From Rhynchopus sp. YZ270_cl-10 (Eukaryota; Euglenozoa; Diplonemea; Diplonemida; Diplonemidae), in NCBI GenBank assembly GCA_964035575.1, contig OZ037904.1, forward strand, positions 62,001-126,000: DNA of 64,000 nt, given 5' to 3'. The position numbers and the translations under genes are program-made. Positions 30,759 to 40,691 of this stretch are shown piece by piece (the stretch's first letter is position 1; the number at the start of each line of letters is the position of its first letter). The notes below the pieces were generated by a model. That model did no database searches and was not told the origin of the DNA. It saw only the letters and a list, made by a program, of their open reading frames with translations.

Positions 30759-32861
30759 ATGGGGTCCTCTGGACAGCAGACGATGAAGAAGGCTGACGAA
30801 GAGGTGGCAGGGGCGATGTGGAGACCCCGGGCTGAGGACTTTCCTGACAGCCGACTCGCAGCCAACTTGGCTGATTTTAAGAAAAACGGAGGCATCCTGT
30901 GGTGCAGCCGTAAGGAAGTGGAGGAAGCGCTGCAGAAGCCGCAGCACCAGCACACGGCAGGGGTACTCGTAGCCCCGGCCGACAAACCACAGGGGTTGGC
31001 GGCCCCACTGATCTCCCTCGTGACGGTGCGGGGGGAGGAGATGAGGACGGAGCGCCGGTTCCTGTGCTCAGTCAGCACCGTACAGGCGGTGCACAAGACG
31101 GCGGGTGCAAAGCAGCACCAGGGGGCATTGCCCCAAACCAAATACGTTGTGGTGGAAAGCCGCAACAGCGTGACCCGTGCCGCAGCATGTGCATGGGTGA
31201 AGGCACACGGAGGCGAGGTGCAGACCGCCGTGGAGCTGAAGGCGAAGAAGGGGAAGCCAGCCGCAAAGACGGCGGCTTTTAAGATTGGAGTAGACGGCGC
31301 GCAGGTGAAGGACGTGCTGGCAGGAAGCGGCGATGACGGCTTCTTCGCCAGGCCGTTCTTCACCAACGGGTCGGGACGGGGTGGCGACCGGGTGACGCCG
31401 CTACCGAGCACAGTGAACCTGGAGACGGCGCGGAACCAGGCCACCGAGCTGAGCGGGCGAGTGGTGCTGCTGTCGCGGGGCGGACTCGGCGTCGCGGTTC
31501 CGGAAGGCACCACACAGGAGCAGGCCAGCAAGGTGTTGGGCGAGCAGGGGAAGACGAACCTCTGGGCAGAGATGTGGGTGGTGGACGGGCTGCCTCTCTC
31601 GCTGTCGAAGAACGGAGTGCGGGCAATCCTGAGCGAGCAGCACGCGTGGGAGCCGGAGTTGGTGAGGACCGGCAAGCACGGCACGCACAGGGTGCTTCTC
31701 GTCCGGGGCGCACCGCCGGGGACGCTGAAGCCGGTAGTGGTGGGGGAGGACGTGCTGACCTTCCGTCGGTACGACCGTACCAAAGAAGGGTGGCTGTTTG
31801 ACGCCGCAAATAAAAAAGGAAAAGGAAAAGAGGAAGGAAGGGCGGCACAGCAGGACTACGTGCCCAAGCCCTACGTGGCAGACCCCGCACAGGACGCCGA
31901 GGTGGAGAAGATGCGTCGGGAACTCCTGGAGTCGAAGGAGAGAGAAGGTGCACTGCGGGCAGAGAAGGACGAGATGCAGCAGACGCTGCAACGCATGGCG
32001 AGCCAGCTGGACCAGCTGATGACGGAGATGCGCGACCTAAAGCTACAACAGCGACGCACCGAACCGGAAGAAGAAGAAGAAGAAGAAGAAGAAGGAGAAG
32101 GCGAGATGCAAATCGATGAGGAGGTGAAGGTGACGGCACCGCCGAAGAAGGAGACGAAGGCGAAGAAGGAACCCACGCAAACGCAGGAGCGGAAGCAACA
32201 GCAGCAACAACAGCAGCAGCGGCAACAACAGCAGCAGCGGCAGCAACAGCAGCAGCGGCAGCAACAACAGCAGAGGCAACAACAACAGCAACGCGAACAG
32301 AGAGAAGAAGCAGAAGAACGGCTGCAGGCACAGAGGCGGCAGGAAGAGACGGACCGCCGCCGTGAATTCGACACTGCAGAGGCGGAGAGGGCAGAAGCGA
32401 AGGCACGCGAAGAAGCACAGTGGCAGGAGTATAACGAAATCCTGAAGAAGACACGCCAGGAGGAGTTGGCCGAGGAGAAGAGGAGGAACGCATTCGCCTC
32501 AGCAGAAGCGAAACGGCTGGCGACGGAGGCAGTGCTGCAAGAGGCCGAAGCCTCTTACGAGGCTTTTTTAAAAAAAAAGCGGGAAACAGAGCGAGAGGAG
32601 GAGATGGATCTCGCGACAGCGGCAGCACTGGTGCGCCAGGAGGAGGAACGCCAGCTGAAACGTGCGAGGGACGTCCTCCACGCAGAAGAACGCCGCCTCC
32701 GCATGGGCTTGACGCCACCCAAGCAGCTGAACAGGGGGAAGAGAGCGGAGCGGGACGAACGTGACCGTGCCACCCCCAAGAACACACGACGGATCTTAGC
32801 GACGACGCCCTCCCCCTCGCCAAGGAAAGAGAAAGAGAAGCGCCGCAGCATGCGGTACTGA
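30759..32861 (+). CDS. LINE-2 ORF1 (gag-like protein with coiled coil and polyQ)
   Basis: 700 residues from ATG (MGSSGQQTMKK). Residues 1-365 are a globular part with RRM-like strand/helix alternation (AEMWVVDGLPLSLSKNGVRA, HRVLLVRGAPPGTLKPVVVG). A long coiled coil runs from about 390 to 430 (EVEKMRRELLESKEREGALR). Then come an acidic run, a glutamine tract with Arg every sixth residue (about 477-515), and a second long Glu/Arg helix (about 515-660). The tail is basic (ATPSPSPRKEKEKRRSMRY). No CCHC knuckles. It is presumably the RNA-packaging partner of ORF2p. It ends at UGA followed by CUG. Confidence 0.8.
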   Translation: MGSSGQQTMKKADEEVAGAMWRPRAEDFPDSRLAANLADFKKNGGILWCSRKEVEEALQKPQHQHTAGVLVAPADKPQGLAAPLISLVTVRGEEMRTERRFLCSVSTVQAVHKTAGAKQHQGALPQTKYVVVESRNSVTRAAACAWVKAHGGEVQTAVELKAKKGKPAAKTAAFKIGVDGAQVKDVLAGSGDDGFFARPFFTNGSGRGGDRVTPLPSTVNLETARNQATELSGRVVLLSRGGLGVAVPEGTTQEQASKVLGEQGKTNLWAEMWVVDGLPLSLSKNGVRAILSEQHAWEPELVRTGKHGTHRVLLVRGAPPGTLKPVVVGEDVLTFRRYDRTKEGWLFDAANKKGKGKEEGRAAQQDYVPKPYVADPAQDAEVEKMRRELLESKEREGALRAEKDEMQQTLQRMASQLDQLMTEMRDLKLQQRRTEPEEEEEEEEEGEGEMQIDEEVKVTAPPKKETKAKKEPTQTQERKQQQQQQQQRQQQQQRQQQQQRQQQQQRQQQQQREQREEAEERLQAQRRQEETDRRREFDTAEAERAEAKAREEAQWQEYNEILKKTRQEELAEEKRRNAFASAEAKRLATEAVLQEAEASYEAFLKKKRETEREEEMDLATAAALVRQEEERQLKRARDVLHAEERRLRMGLTPPKQLNRGKRAERDERDRATPKNTRRILATTPSPSPRKEKEKRRSMRY
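32190..32300 (+). repeat. CAG/CAA-rich coding microsatellite in ORF1
   Basis: Degenerate 15-18-bp units of CGGCAACAACAGCAGCAG type encode RQQQQQ repeats. Variation between CAA and CAG suggests selection for the peptide or age. Confidence 0.8.
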
Positions 32862-32867
32862 CTGTTG
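32859..32867 (+). other. candidate leaky UGA-CUG stop between in-frame ORF1 and ORF2
   Basis: TAC TGA CTG TTG: the ORF1 stop is followed in the same frame by open ORF2 sequence. UGA-CU is a known leaky context (UGA CUA in alphaviruses and some animal mRNAs). An in-frame ATG 33 bases downstream (32895) offers reinitiation as an alternative. Confidence 0.5.
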
Positions 32868-32894
32868 TGTCTGGTGTTGCTGTTGGTGTGGTTA

Positions 32895-35800
32895 ATGCTG
32901 GATAGTGTGCTGCTGCTGCTACTGCCTTTTTTGCTTCCGTACAAGTGGAAGACCCACGCACACCCAAGGATGACTCATCAACACCACTCAGGTCGACCGA
33001 ACACAGACCCCACACTCGACAAGACCTCCTCCACCATCAAGAGCAACCAACTGCTAGAGGACGGCATCGAGCCTGAGCCAGGACCAGAGCCAGAACCAGA
33101 GCAAGGACCAAAACCAAGAACCCTTCGCTGCATGAGTTGGAATGCGGGGGGGCTGACGGGCCCGAAGAAAGGGGAGCTGAAGCAGGTCCTGGAGAAGGAG
33201 AAGTACGATGTAGTACACCTCCAAGAACTCATGGCGGCGCAAACGGGCAAGCTGAACTTTGACGGGTACAGGACTTTCCTGCGGGTGCGAACGGTAGCTC
33301 GAAAAAAAGACATCAGCGAGACGCATGGGGGAGGGATTGCGACACTGGTGAAGAAGAACTTGCGTGCGACAGAACAACCCTTCGAAGCGTGGGAGACCAC
33401 AGAGAGGCTGGATGTGATTGTGGAGGGCGTGCTCTTCACGAATGTGTACCGGCCGAGCGGGGTGGGTCTACAGAAGGGGGACCAGAGAGAGGATGACTTC
33501 GCAACACAGGATCTGCCAACGGGAGAGGGCTGCGTGATCGCAGGGGACATCAACGCACATCACCAGGCGTGGAGTCAGGCGAAAATTCCCAACCAAACGG
33601 GAACTGACCTACACGACTGGGCGTTGGGGAACAACATGCGATGCTGGAACAAGAAGGAAGCAACGCGGATCCAGCGCGGTACCAAAACGTCACCAGATGT
33701 GGTCTTCGCAGACAGAGACTGGGCCGACCCCAATTGGCAAACACGGGAAACGCTCAACTCCGACCACCTGCCGATAGAGTTTGAAGTGCAAGCGAACGCC
33801 CAAACACCTCCAACACATCCTGAGGTGAAACTCAAAAAAGAGCTGTGGAACTGGAAGAAGGCGAACTGGGCAGGCTTCACCAAGGAGATGGAGCGCAGTT
33901 CGCCAGACGCAATGAAGTGGGGCTCGATCAGCACCGCAGCAGCCAAGTGGGCAGGGATGGTGAAGAACATCGCGAGGAGGCACATCCCCAGAGGCAAGGC
34001 AAGGAAGAAGAAGCGACGCTGGTGCAACGGTGCGGTGAAGAAGGCCCAGAAGCAACGAGACAGAGAACTCCGCAGACAGCAGAAGGAGGAGACCCTGACC
34101 GTGGCCGACGGGGACGCACTCACGGAACTCCGGCGGCAGACGGCCAATGCGATACGGAAGGCGAAGAGAGAGGTGTGGGAGGACAAGTGCACCAAGGCAG
34201 TAGCAACCTCCGGGGCCTTCAGGCTGCTGCGCGAGTTGGACGGACGGGCGGACAAGGCGCAGTCGTACCCCATAAAAGTAAAAAAAGAGGGACAACAGGA
34301 AAAACAACAGCTCTCCACCAACAAGGAGAAGGCGGACGCACTGGGGGAGCACTACTGCAGCGTGAGTGACGGCACAGGCCTACCGGATGCGGAGCAGCAA
34401 ACTACGGCAGGATCCCAAGGAGCTGAAGCACCCCTGACACTGGAGGAGCTGGACGCCGCACTGAACGTCCTAGAAGCAGGAAAGTCACCTGGAGCGGATG
34501 GGATACACAACGAGATGTTGATGCACCTCGGACCCGCCGCAAAAAAAGGGCTTCTACATGTCATGAACCTCTCGTGGAAGCAGGGGCAACTACCCAAAGA
34601 ATGGAAGAAGGCCATACTTTTCCCTATCCACAAACAAGGGAAGCCAGAGGAAGACCTCGAATCCTACCGGCCGATAGCCCTGACGAGTACCGTGAGTAAG
34701 GTGATGGAACACGTGCTAGCGAACAGACTGCTCCAGCTGATGGAAGACCCAAACGAGGCCACACAGAACCTACATCCCAAACAGACAGGATTCAGACGCT
34801 TCCGTTCCGCCGTGGACAACCTGGCCTACATCACGCAGCTGGCTAAGGACTCCGCAGCGAAGAAAGAAGTCCCCATCATTCTGACGCTGGACCTCGACAA
34901 GGCCTACGACAAGGTTAAACGGGGGAAAATTCTGGAAAGGCTCCACCAACACCAGGTACCAGAGCGATACATCAGGTGGCTCACGGATTACCTGAAGCAC
35001 AGAACGGCAAGGACAACGGTGGAAGGAACACGGAGCGAGGAATACGTGATGCGGGAGGGTGTTCCCCAGGGCACAGTGCTCTCACCACTACTGTTCAATC
35101 TGGTGATGACGGAGGTGGCAGAGATCCTGGAAGGAACGACGGCCCACTTCTGCATCTTCGCTGACGACCTGGCCATCATGTGTACGGAGCGCACACTGGA
35201 GGAAGCAACAGCGGCGATACAGAAGGTCCTTACACTGCTAGAGGAACACCTCCCCAAACTTGGATTCACGATATCCCGCAGGAAAACCTTCGTGATGCCA
35301 GTGACCGAGAAGGGCGATCGTGCCGACATCAGAAAAGCTAAGTGCGAAGTGAAGTACGCAGACGGAGCAGTGGTGAACCGTGCGCAGACGGTCCGTTACC
35401 TGGGGGTGGAACTGGATGACGCACTGACGATGCAGCCACAACTGGCGGCGGTGAAGACGAAGTTCCTCAAAAAACTTTCTCTGATCCAGCTCATGGCTGG
35501 ACGGGACTGGGGGTGCGATGCCCACATGCTGAGACAGGTGTACATGACGTACGTGCTCCCGACCATAACGTATGCACTGGCGGTGTGGGGACCAGCGCTA
35601 AATGAGGCAGGCCTTGAAACTCTGGAAGTACTCCACCGAAGGGGGGCGAGGGTCATCACCGGGTGTAACTACTACACCAAAGCAGAGGACCTACTCTGGG
35701 AAGCACACCTGAGGAAGATACGAGAGCACGTCGAATTCGATGCAGCAGCCCTGTACGAACGTGCACGTCGACAACTGGAGACCCCAGCAGAGTGTGCAAT

Positions 35801-36956
35801 GCATTCAAGCGATACGAAACTGACCTGGTTACGGTCGGCGAAGGACACAGTGGAACAGACGAAGATGTACCGCCACGACCAACCAGCGATGTCCCAGACA
35901 CACTACCCGGTGGCACCCTGGCGCTGGAAGGAGGTCCTCCCCAAGGTCGACATCCGGCCCTACGTGGCTGGCTTCAAGAAGGGCACGCAGACGGACGCAG
36001 AGGCGAGAAGCTTGACAGAGCAGACCATCGCAGAGCTGCCACCAGCGGACCTTCACGTCTACACAGACGGGTCGGTGGAAGGCGGACGAGGCCACGGGGG
36101 TGCAGGCATTGTGGTCTACCCGGGAGACAGCGACAAAGAAATAGCGACAGCCAACGTCGGAGCAGGGCGGATGAGCATATCGTACACCGCCGAGCTGGTG
36201 GCCATCAGAGAGGCACTTCCGATGGTGGAGGAACTGCACCGCACAGACCACAAACACAACACGGTGGTAATCCTCACAGACAGCCAGTCAGCACTACGTG
36301 CGTTGGAGACAGGTCCGGTGAAGGCTACGGGACTTCTCTGCGACGTGTGGTCGGCACTACACCGGGCTACAACCAAGGTGCGGGTGATCATGCAGTACAT
36401 CCCGTCACATGTGGGGGTGAGTGGAAATGAGGAAGCGGACCACGAAGCCAAGTTAGGTACGGCCACGTACCAAGCAGAACGGGCATCACAAAAAGGCCGC
36501 CTACAAGAGGAACCACTCACGCTCCTCGCGTGCAAAGCGGCGATACGCGCAGTCTGCTCCAGCTACACACCCCAACCGGCGAGCGAACTCTACAGCACGA
36601 TCACGGCGGACACCCCGAAGGGAGTGTCGCGACCCAAGCTGAGCACACCGGAGCTCACGCGGCGGGGAGCAGTGCAGATGAGACTGCTGCGGACAGAGCG
36701 CCACCCTGCGCTGTTCGACTACATGGGCAGCAACGACGTGGCACGCTGCAACAACTGCACGGCAAAAGCAAAGGCGACACTGAAACACATGTTCAAAGTG
36801 TGTTCAGCCACCAAGGCACTAAGGACAGACCTACTGCCAAACAAGTCGCTCAAGTTCTTACTGCTAGAGCAACCCCAGTTGTGCCTGAAGTACATCAGCG
36901 CGGCAAAACTGACAGAGGCCAGCCTGCCTGAACTCGTGCGGAGCAACACCTACTGA
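32895..36956 (+). CDS. LINE-2 ORF2: endonuclease, reverse transcriptase, RNase H
   Basis: 1353 residues from the ATG at 32895; the frame is open back to the ORF1 UGA. It begins with a hydrophobic stretch (LDSVLLLLLPFLLPY), then a 2A-like motif at 33063-33086. The APE endonuclease runs from about 33123 (MSWNAGGL, LQEL, AGDINAHH, SPDVV, SDHLP). The RT lies at about 34440-35370 (LTLDLDKAYD, EGVPQGTVLSPLLFN) with a FADD catalytic box near 35158 where most LINEs have YADD. The RNase H starts near 36058 (YTDGS, AELVAIREAL, LTDSQSALRAL, PSHVGVSGNEEAD). The C-terminal zinc knuckle CNNCTAKAKATLKHMFKVC is near 36745. The likely group is I/Ingi-related. Confidence 0.9.
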   Translation: MLDSVLLLLLPFLLPYKWKTHAHPRMTHQHHSGRPNTDPTLDKTSSTIKSNQLLEDGIEPEPGPEPEPEQGPKPRTLRCMSWNAGGLTGPKKGELKQVLEKEKYDVVHLQELMAAQTGKLNFDGYRTFLRVRTVARKKDISETHGGGIATLVKKNLRATEQPFEAWETTERLDVIVEGVLFTNVYRPSGVGLQKGDQREDDFATQDLPTGEGCVIAGDINAHHQAWSQAKIPNQTGTDLHDWALGNNMRCWNKKEATRIQRGTKTSPDVVFADRDWADPNWQTRETLNSDHLPIEFEVQANAQTPPTHPEVKLKKELWNWKKANWAGFTKEMERSSPDAMKWGSISTAAAKWAGMVKNIARRHIPRGKARKKKRRWCNGAVKKAQKQRDRELRRQQKEETLTVADGDALTELRRQTANAIRKAKREVWEDKCTKAVATSGAFRLLRELDGRADKAQSYPIKVKKEGQQEKQQLSTNKEKADALGEHYCSVSDGTGLPDAEQQTTAGSQGAEAPLTLEELDAALNVLEAGKSPGADGIHNEMLMHLGPAAKKGLLHVMNLSWKQGQLPKEWKKAILFPIHKQGKPEEDLESYRPIALTSTVSKVMEHVLANRLLQLMEDPNEATQNLHPKQTGFRRFRSAVDNLAYITQLAKDSAAKKEVPIILTLDLDKAYDKVKRGKILERLHQHQVPERYIRWLTDYLKHRTARTTVEGTRSEEYVMREGVPQGTVLSPLLFNLVMTEVAEILEGTTAHFCIFADDLAIMCTERTLEEATAAIQKVLTLLEEHLPKLGFTISRRKTFVMPVTEKGDRADIRKAKCEVKYADGAVVNRAQTVRYLGVELDDALTMQPQLAAVKTKFLKKLSLIQLMAGRDWGCDAHMLRQVYMTYVLPTITYALAVWGPALNEAGLETLEVLHRRGARVITGCNYYTKAEDLLWEAHLRKIREHVEFDAAALYERARRQLETPAECAMHSSDTKLTWLRSAKDTVEQTKMYRHDQPAMSQTHYPVAPWRWKEVLPKVDIRPYVAGFKKGTQTDAEARSLTEQTIAELPPADLHVYTDGSVEGGRGHGGAGIVVYPGDSDKEIATANVGAGRMSISYTAELVAIREALPMVEELHRTDHKHNTVVILTDSQSALRALETGPVKATGLLCDVWSALHRATTKVRVIMQYIPSHVGVSGNEEADHEAKLGTATYQAERASQKGRLQEEPLTLLACKAAIRAVCSSYTPQPASELYSTITADTPKGVSRPKLSTPELTRRGAVQMRLLRTERHPALFDYMGSNDVARCNNCTAKAKATLKHMFKVCSATKALRTDLLPNKSLKFLLLEQPQLCLKYISAAKLTEASLPELVRSNTY
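33063..33086 (+). other. degenerate 2A-like motif GIEPEPGP in LINE-2
   Basis: LLEDGIEPEPGP stands where LINE-1 has GIHPNPGP. The upstream DGIE part is closer to canonical 2A, but the essential Asn of NPGP is Glu, so skipping is probably lost. It is followed by further EP repeats. Confidence 0.5.
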
Positions 36957-36981
36957 GGAGACGCCGGCCAAAACTTGAAAC

Positions 36982-36987
36982 AATAAA
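36982..36987 (+). promoter_or_regulatory. AATAAA polyadenylation signal of LINE-2
   Basis: AATAAA 8 bases before the 14-A tail at 36995-37008. Confidence 0.7.
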
Positions 36988-37254
36988 GACAAGGAAAAAA
37001 AAAAAAAACCACGAACAAAAAGCAAGCCCAGGATGTACCTGCGGCACCACGACCAGCGCAACTGACGGTTGCGAAGACAATACATGTGCGGAACGCCGTC
37101 TTCTACGAAGACGTGTGTTACACTTTCATACATACTTTTTACTTTTCAAAAAAAAAAAAACAACAAAAAAACAGAAAAAAAACAAAAAAAAAAAAAAAAA
37201 AAAAAAAGCAAAAAAAAAAAAAACAAAAAAAAACAAATCATTGATTTTCCTTTT

Positions 37255-37302
37255 AATTTATAAAGTGCCCAGGCCCCGGGGCTTGGGTGCACTTTATAAA
37301 TT
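37255..37302. repeat. 48-bp palindrome followed by a T run
   Basis: Outer arms AATTTATAAAGTGC and GCACTTTATAAATT are perfect; the inner CCCAGGCCCC / GGGGCTTGGG pair has one mismatch. Fourteen T residues follow, so as RNA it would look like a hairpin with a U tail. Confidence 0.75.
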
Positions 37303-37902
37303 TTTTTTTTTTTTATCATATTTTTTTTTTCCTTTTGACTCCGTGGTTAACCTCGTGTGAGGTTGCGCGGAGTTCGCAGTCAGGCCAGGGAGCCACGTAA
37401 CAAGGCTCGACTGCCACATAGTGGGGGGAGATCTGTGCAGCCTGTATGTTCCCCCCGATTTTCGTGGTAAATGGGGAGGCGCTTCCGTTTAACGGCAACC
37501 CACAAGAGTAGAACAACAACCAAACTTTTGAGAAACAGACGCCAATGAGACCTAGAGTCTCTCTTCTTACTTGTGTGCTACAGACAAACATGACAACGCT
37601 AACCACGACTGCCACGGCAGAGCGGGGTCCCTAACGGTTCACTGGGGGGGATCCACATAGATAAAGAAAACAAAAAATACGAAAGCAAGGAAGAAAACCA
37701 GTAAAAAAAAAAAAAAAAACTTTAAATCACTGTTTGACTAAAATCCAAATCCTTTCAATTCAAGGGAACAGAAAGCATTGAAGAAAAAAAAAACCCCCCC
37801 CCTCCTCCCCCTCCCACCTTTTTTTGGTGTGAATGGTTTCGAACAAAACGCTCACAACAAAAAAAAAATCTCGATTTTTTTTCTTTTTCTTTTTAAATTT
37901 TT

Positions 37903-37945
37903 GAAAACTTGGTATTGTGTAGACACCCGAGGATGAACTCCACTT
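37903..37945 (+). repeat. module A copy 4
   Basis: Lacks part of the TTGTATTAG segment; the CACCCGAGGATGAACTCCAC end is intact. Confidence 0.85.
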
Positions 37946-38350
37946 TTTTCTTTTCTTGGCGTTGCAGGGTGGTCACTATAATCTTGTGTGACTTTTTGCA
38001 TTCGCATTGTTTTTTTTTTTTTTTTCTTTTTTTGTTGTTTTTTGGTTTCATAGGTAGAGAAGGAGAAATAAGAAGAAAACCCCAACAAAGTGGGTGACAC
38101 TTAAAAAAAATATAAGAGTGGGGGTCATGAACGATCGAGGGGAGGGGACATTTCATTTTGCAATAAGGGTGTGTGTGTGTGTGTGTGTGTGTTTGCTTGA
38201 AGCGGTTGGAATAGGGGGTAGATCTTGCAGCTCTCGCGAATGAAGAGTATTTTTTTTAATTTTTTTTTCTTTTCGTTGTTTTCGACAAATCACCCAACCA
38301 AGAGAGAGGTCTTTGTGCTCAAATATAACCGTTTTTTTTGAATTTTTTTT

Positions 38351-38419
38351 GAAAAATTGAAAAATTGGAGTAGTGTAGTTGCCTCGGTTGTGTTGCCACA
38401 GTTGTGCAATATCCACTGT
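38351..38419 (+). repeat. module B copy 3
   Basis: Starts GAAAAATTG rather than GATAAATTG; ends AATATCCACTGT. Confidence 0.9.
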
Positions 38420-39117
38420 CCAAAAAGTTCACTCTTTTTAAAAAAAGGTCATTTATTTTGTTTATTTTTGTTCCATTTTTTGACGAATCTCCCAAAGATG
38501 GGTTCTGTCCAACCCCCCCAAAGAGGAGGGGGGTTGTTTTTTGTTGATAAATTTGTTGGGTTGGAAAGGTTGTGACACTTTCCTTATTTTTGTATGTTGT
38601 TGCGAAGAGGAAAAAAAAAGAAGAAAAGCAATACTGTTCTTTGGTTCGATAACCCTGTTTTACCTGCAGCTGATACAGGCCGTCATTTTCAAAATAATTT
38701 GTTTTTTTTTATTATTTTTCTTTTCCCCTCCCTTCTTCTTCAGAGCAGCGTTGACGATTTCAGCCGCAAAAAGGAAGAAACGGTTCCTTTTTTTTTGTAC
38801 AAAAAAAAAAAAAAAAAAATACACAACACATGGAGGAGGGAGGAAAAAACAGGGTGAGAGTGATTTGTTGAAAAAAACCGTTATTTCGAGAAAAGGATTG
38901 AGGGGACTTTTTGTGAAAGGGAAGACAGGAATTTTGTGTGAAGGGAGAAAAAAAAAAAGCTTTATTTTGTTTGAAAATTAGTCCATGATTTTTTTTTTAA
39001 CTCCGCATTTTGTTTGATTTTGTTTTGTTTATTTGTAAGACTTCATTTGCATTAGTGTAGATATCCACGGGGATATGCTTTTTCACAGAATACTTTTTTA
39101 ATATGGCATTTAATTTT

Positions 39118-39167
39118 CAAAACTTAGTTGTATCTAGTGCAGACACCCGAGGATGACCTCCACTATA
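39118..39167 (+). repeat. module A copy 5
   Basis: ACTTAGTTGTATCTAGTGCA variant start. Confidence 0.9.
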
Positions 39168-39206
39168 CTACACACGTCTATGTGGCGCGGAGACACTCCT
39201 TTTTTT

Positions 39207-39255
39207 GAAAACTTGGTTGTATTAGAGTAGCCACCCGAGGATGAACTCCACTATT
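39207..39255 (+). repeat. module A copy 6
   Basis: Followed after a T run by a B copy at 39266: an A-T(n)-B pair. Confidence 0.9.
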
Positions 39256-39265
39256 ATTTTTTTTT

Positions 39266-39331
39266 GATAAATTGTTGGAGTAGTGAGTTACCTCAGGAAG
39301 TGATGCCACAGTTTTGTGCAATCTCCACTGT
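39266..39331 (+). repeat. module B copy 4
   Basis: The centre is altered (GAGTTACCTCAGGAAGTGAT); ends conserved. Confidence 0.85.
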
Positions 39332-39689
39332 TTTCTTTTTTTTTTTTCCACTCGTCACGCAGGGCTATTTCTAAAAACTTGTCCCTGTCCCTGATTTTTG
39401 GAAAATGAAAGTTGCCAAAAAATTTGCACGGGGCTTATATACAGGGCTGCCAAAAAATTTGCACGTACTTCAGTACTTACCAAGAGAGGGGTGATGGGCT
39501 TTCTACTTGAAGAAAGTTGCCGATTTTTTTTGTGTTGGAAAGTTTTCTTCCAGATTGTGCAAGACACGGGGTTTTTGATATTTTCTGAAAAAACAGAGAG
39601 GGCGCACCAGGCCGCATGCCGGAGGTGCTATGATGGGGTTTCTTAGAAAACTTGTTCTCTACACTAACATCACACTGGCACCGTACTCA

Positions 39690-40216
39690 TTTTAACAAAA
39701 ACCAAGAACTTGCCCAATTCTGCAAATTGACCCCACCACAGAACGGACGGATTCCGGAAATGCAAATGCCGGTGTTTTCGCGCATTTTCATGTTTCAGCA
39801 TCTGGGAGAGAAAATCTGGGTTGTGGGATTTACCTTGGCCCCTTTACCTTACACTCATTTTGACCAAAACCAAGAACTTGGCCATTTCTGCAAATTGACC
39901 CCACCACAGTGCGGACAGATTCCGGAAATGCCAATCGCAGTATGTTTTGGGGCTGAAAAATTTTCAGGGGAAATTTTTTTTGAGCAGCATTTTTTGGCCG
40001 AAAATGGGCCCCACGTATAAGCAACCGGGCTCATATTTTCAAAAAATTTAAGTGGTCAAAAAATTGTCCAATTTTCGAGATTGACCCCACCACTGCACGG
40101 GTGAATCCCAAAAATGCAAATAAGGATGTTTTTGGCACAAAATAAATCTGCCAAAAAATTTGTGTCCCGGATTGGATTTTGGACCCCCCGGACCCCATAT
40201 TTAGAAATAGCCCTGT
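39690..40216 (+). repeat. three R1 repeats in tandem
   Basis: R1 units at 39690-39780, 39845-39945 and 40045-40216. The first two match the interior of the foldback element at 48.5-48.9 kb, including CCTTTACCTTACACTCATTT. The third matches 4467-4640. Confidence 0.85.
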
Positions 40217-40552
40217 CGTCACGTCACGAATTTCGGGGAACAACGGAACCTCGGGATAAGCACAGGTGCTACACCCAGGTGAGATTGGTTTTTGGCTGTT
40301 CTTAACGGTTCAAGGCTTTTTTTTAAGTTATTTTTTTATAGATATTCTAAGCATCTTTCGTTACTATTATTGAGAGTTGGGAAGAGGGGGAAAAAAACAC
40401 TAAAATTAAATCAAAATAAGGGAAATTTTGGGACAAATCACGCATTCTTTGTTTTTTGGTTTTTTCTTTTCTTTTCTTTTTGATAATCGGTTTCGTGTGG
40501 CTGCCCTATTCAGAGTCGGCCTTCTGTTTTTGTTTTTGTTTTTGTTTTTTTT

Positions 40553-40601
40553 GAAAACTTGGTTGTATTAGTGTAGACACCCGAGGATGAACTCCACTAT
40601 A
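40553..40601 (+). repeat. module A copy 7
   Basis: Consensus copy. A B copy follows 90 bp later. Confidence 0.92.
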
Positions 40602-40691
40602 TTTTTTTTTTTTTTTGTGTATTGGCTGTCTCCAAAGACTCTGGTCTCTAGTATTTGAGGTAGCATTTTTTTGCATTTTTTTTTTTTTTTT

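Larger units (their letters stand above)
30660..37008 (+). mobile_element. LINE-2 (two-ORF non-LTR retrotransposon, EN-RT-RNase H)
   Basis: 5' UTR from roughly 30660, ORF1 30759-32861, ORF2 in the same frame to 36956, a 50-bp 3' UTR with AATAAA at 36982 and a 14-A tail ending at 37008. Both ORFs are uninterrupted apart from the UGA between them, so the copy appears whole. It is a distant relative of LINE-1 with the same domain order. The 5' boundary and target-site duplication could not be fixed by eye. Confidence 0.85.

Noticed and set aside
30650-33015. Long minus-strand frames opposite LINE-2 ORF1
   Set aside because: Ser/Ala/Pro-rich antisense shadows of a GC-rich coding sequence.
37255-37302. 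Bacterial intrinsic terminator
   Set aside because: Hairpin plus T run fits formally, but everything around it is eukaryotic retroelement sequence.
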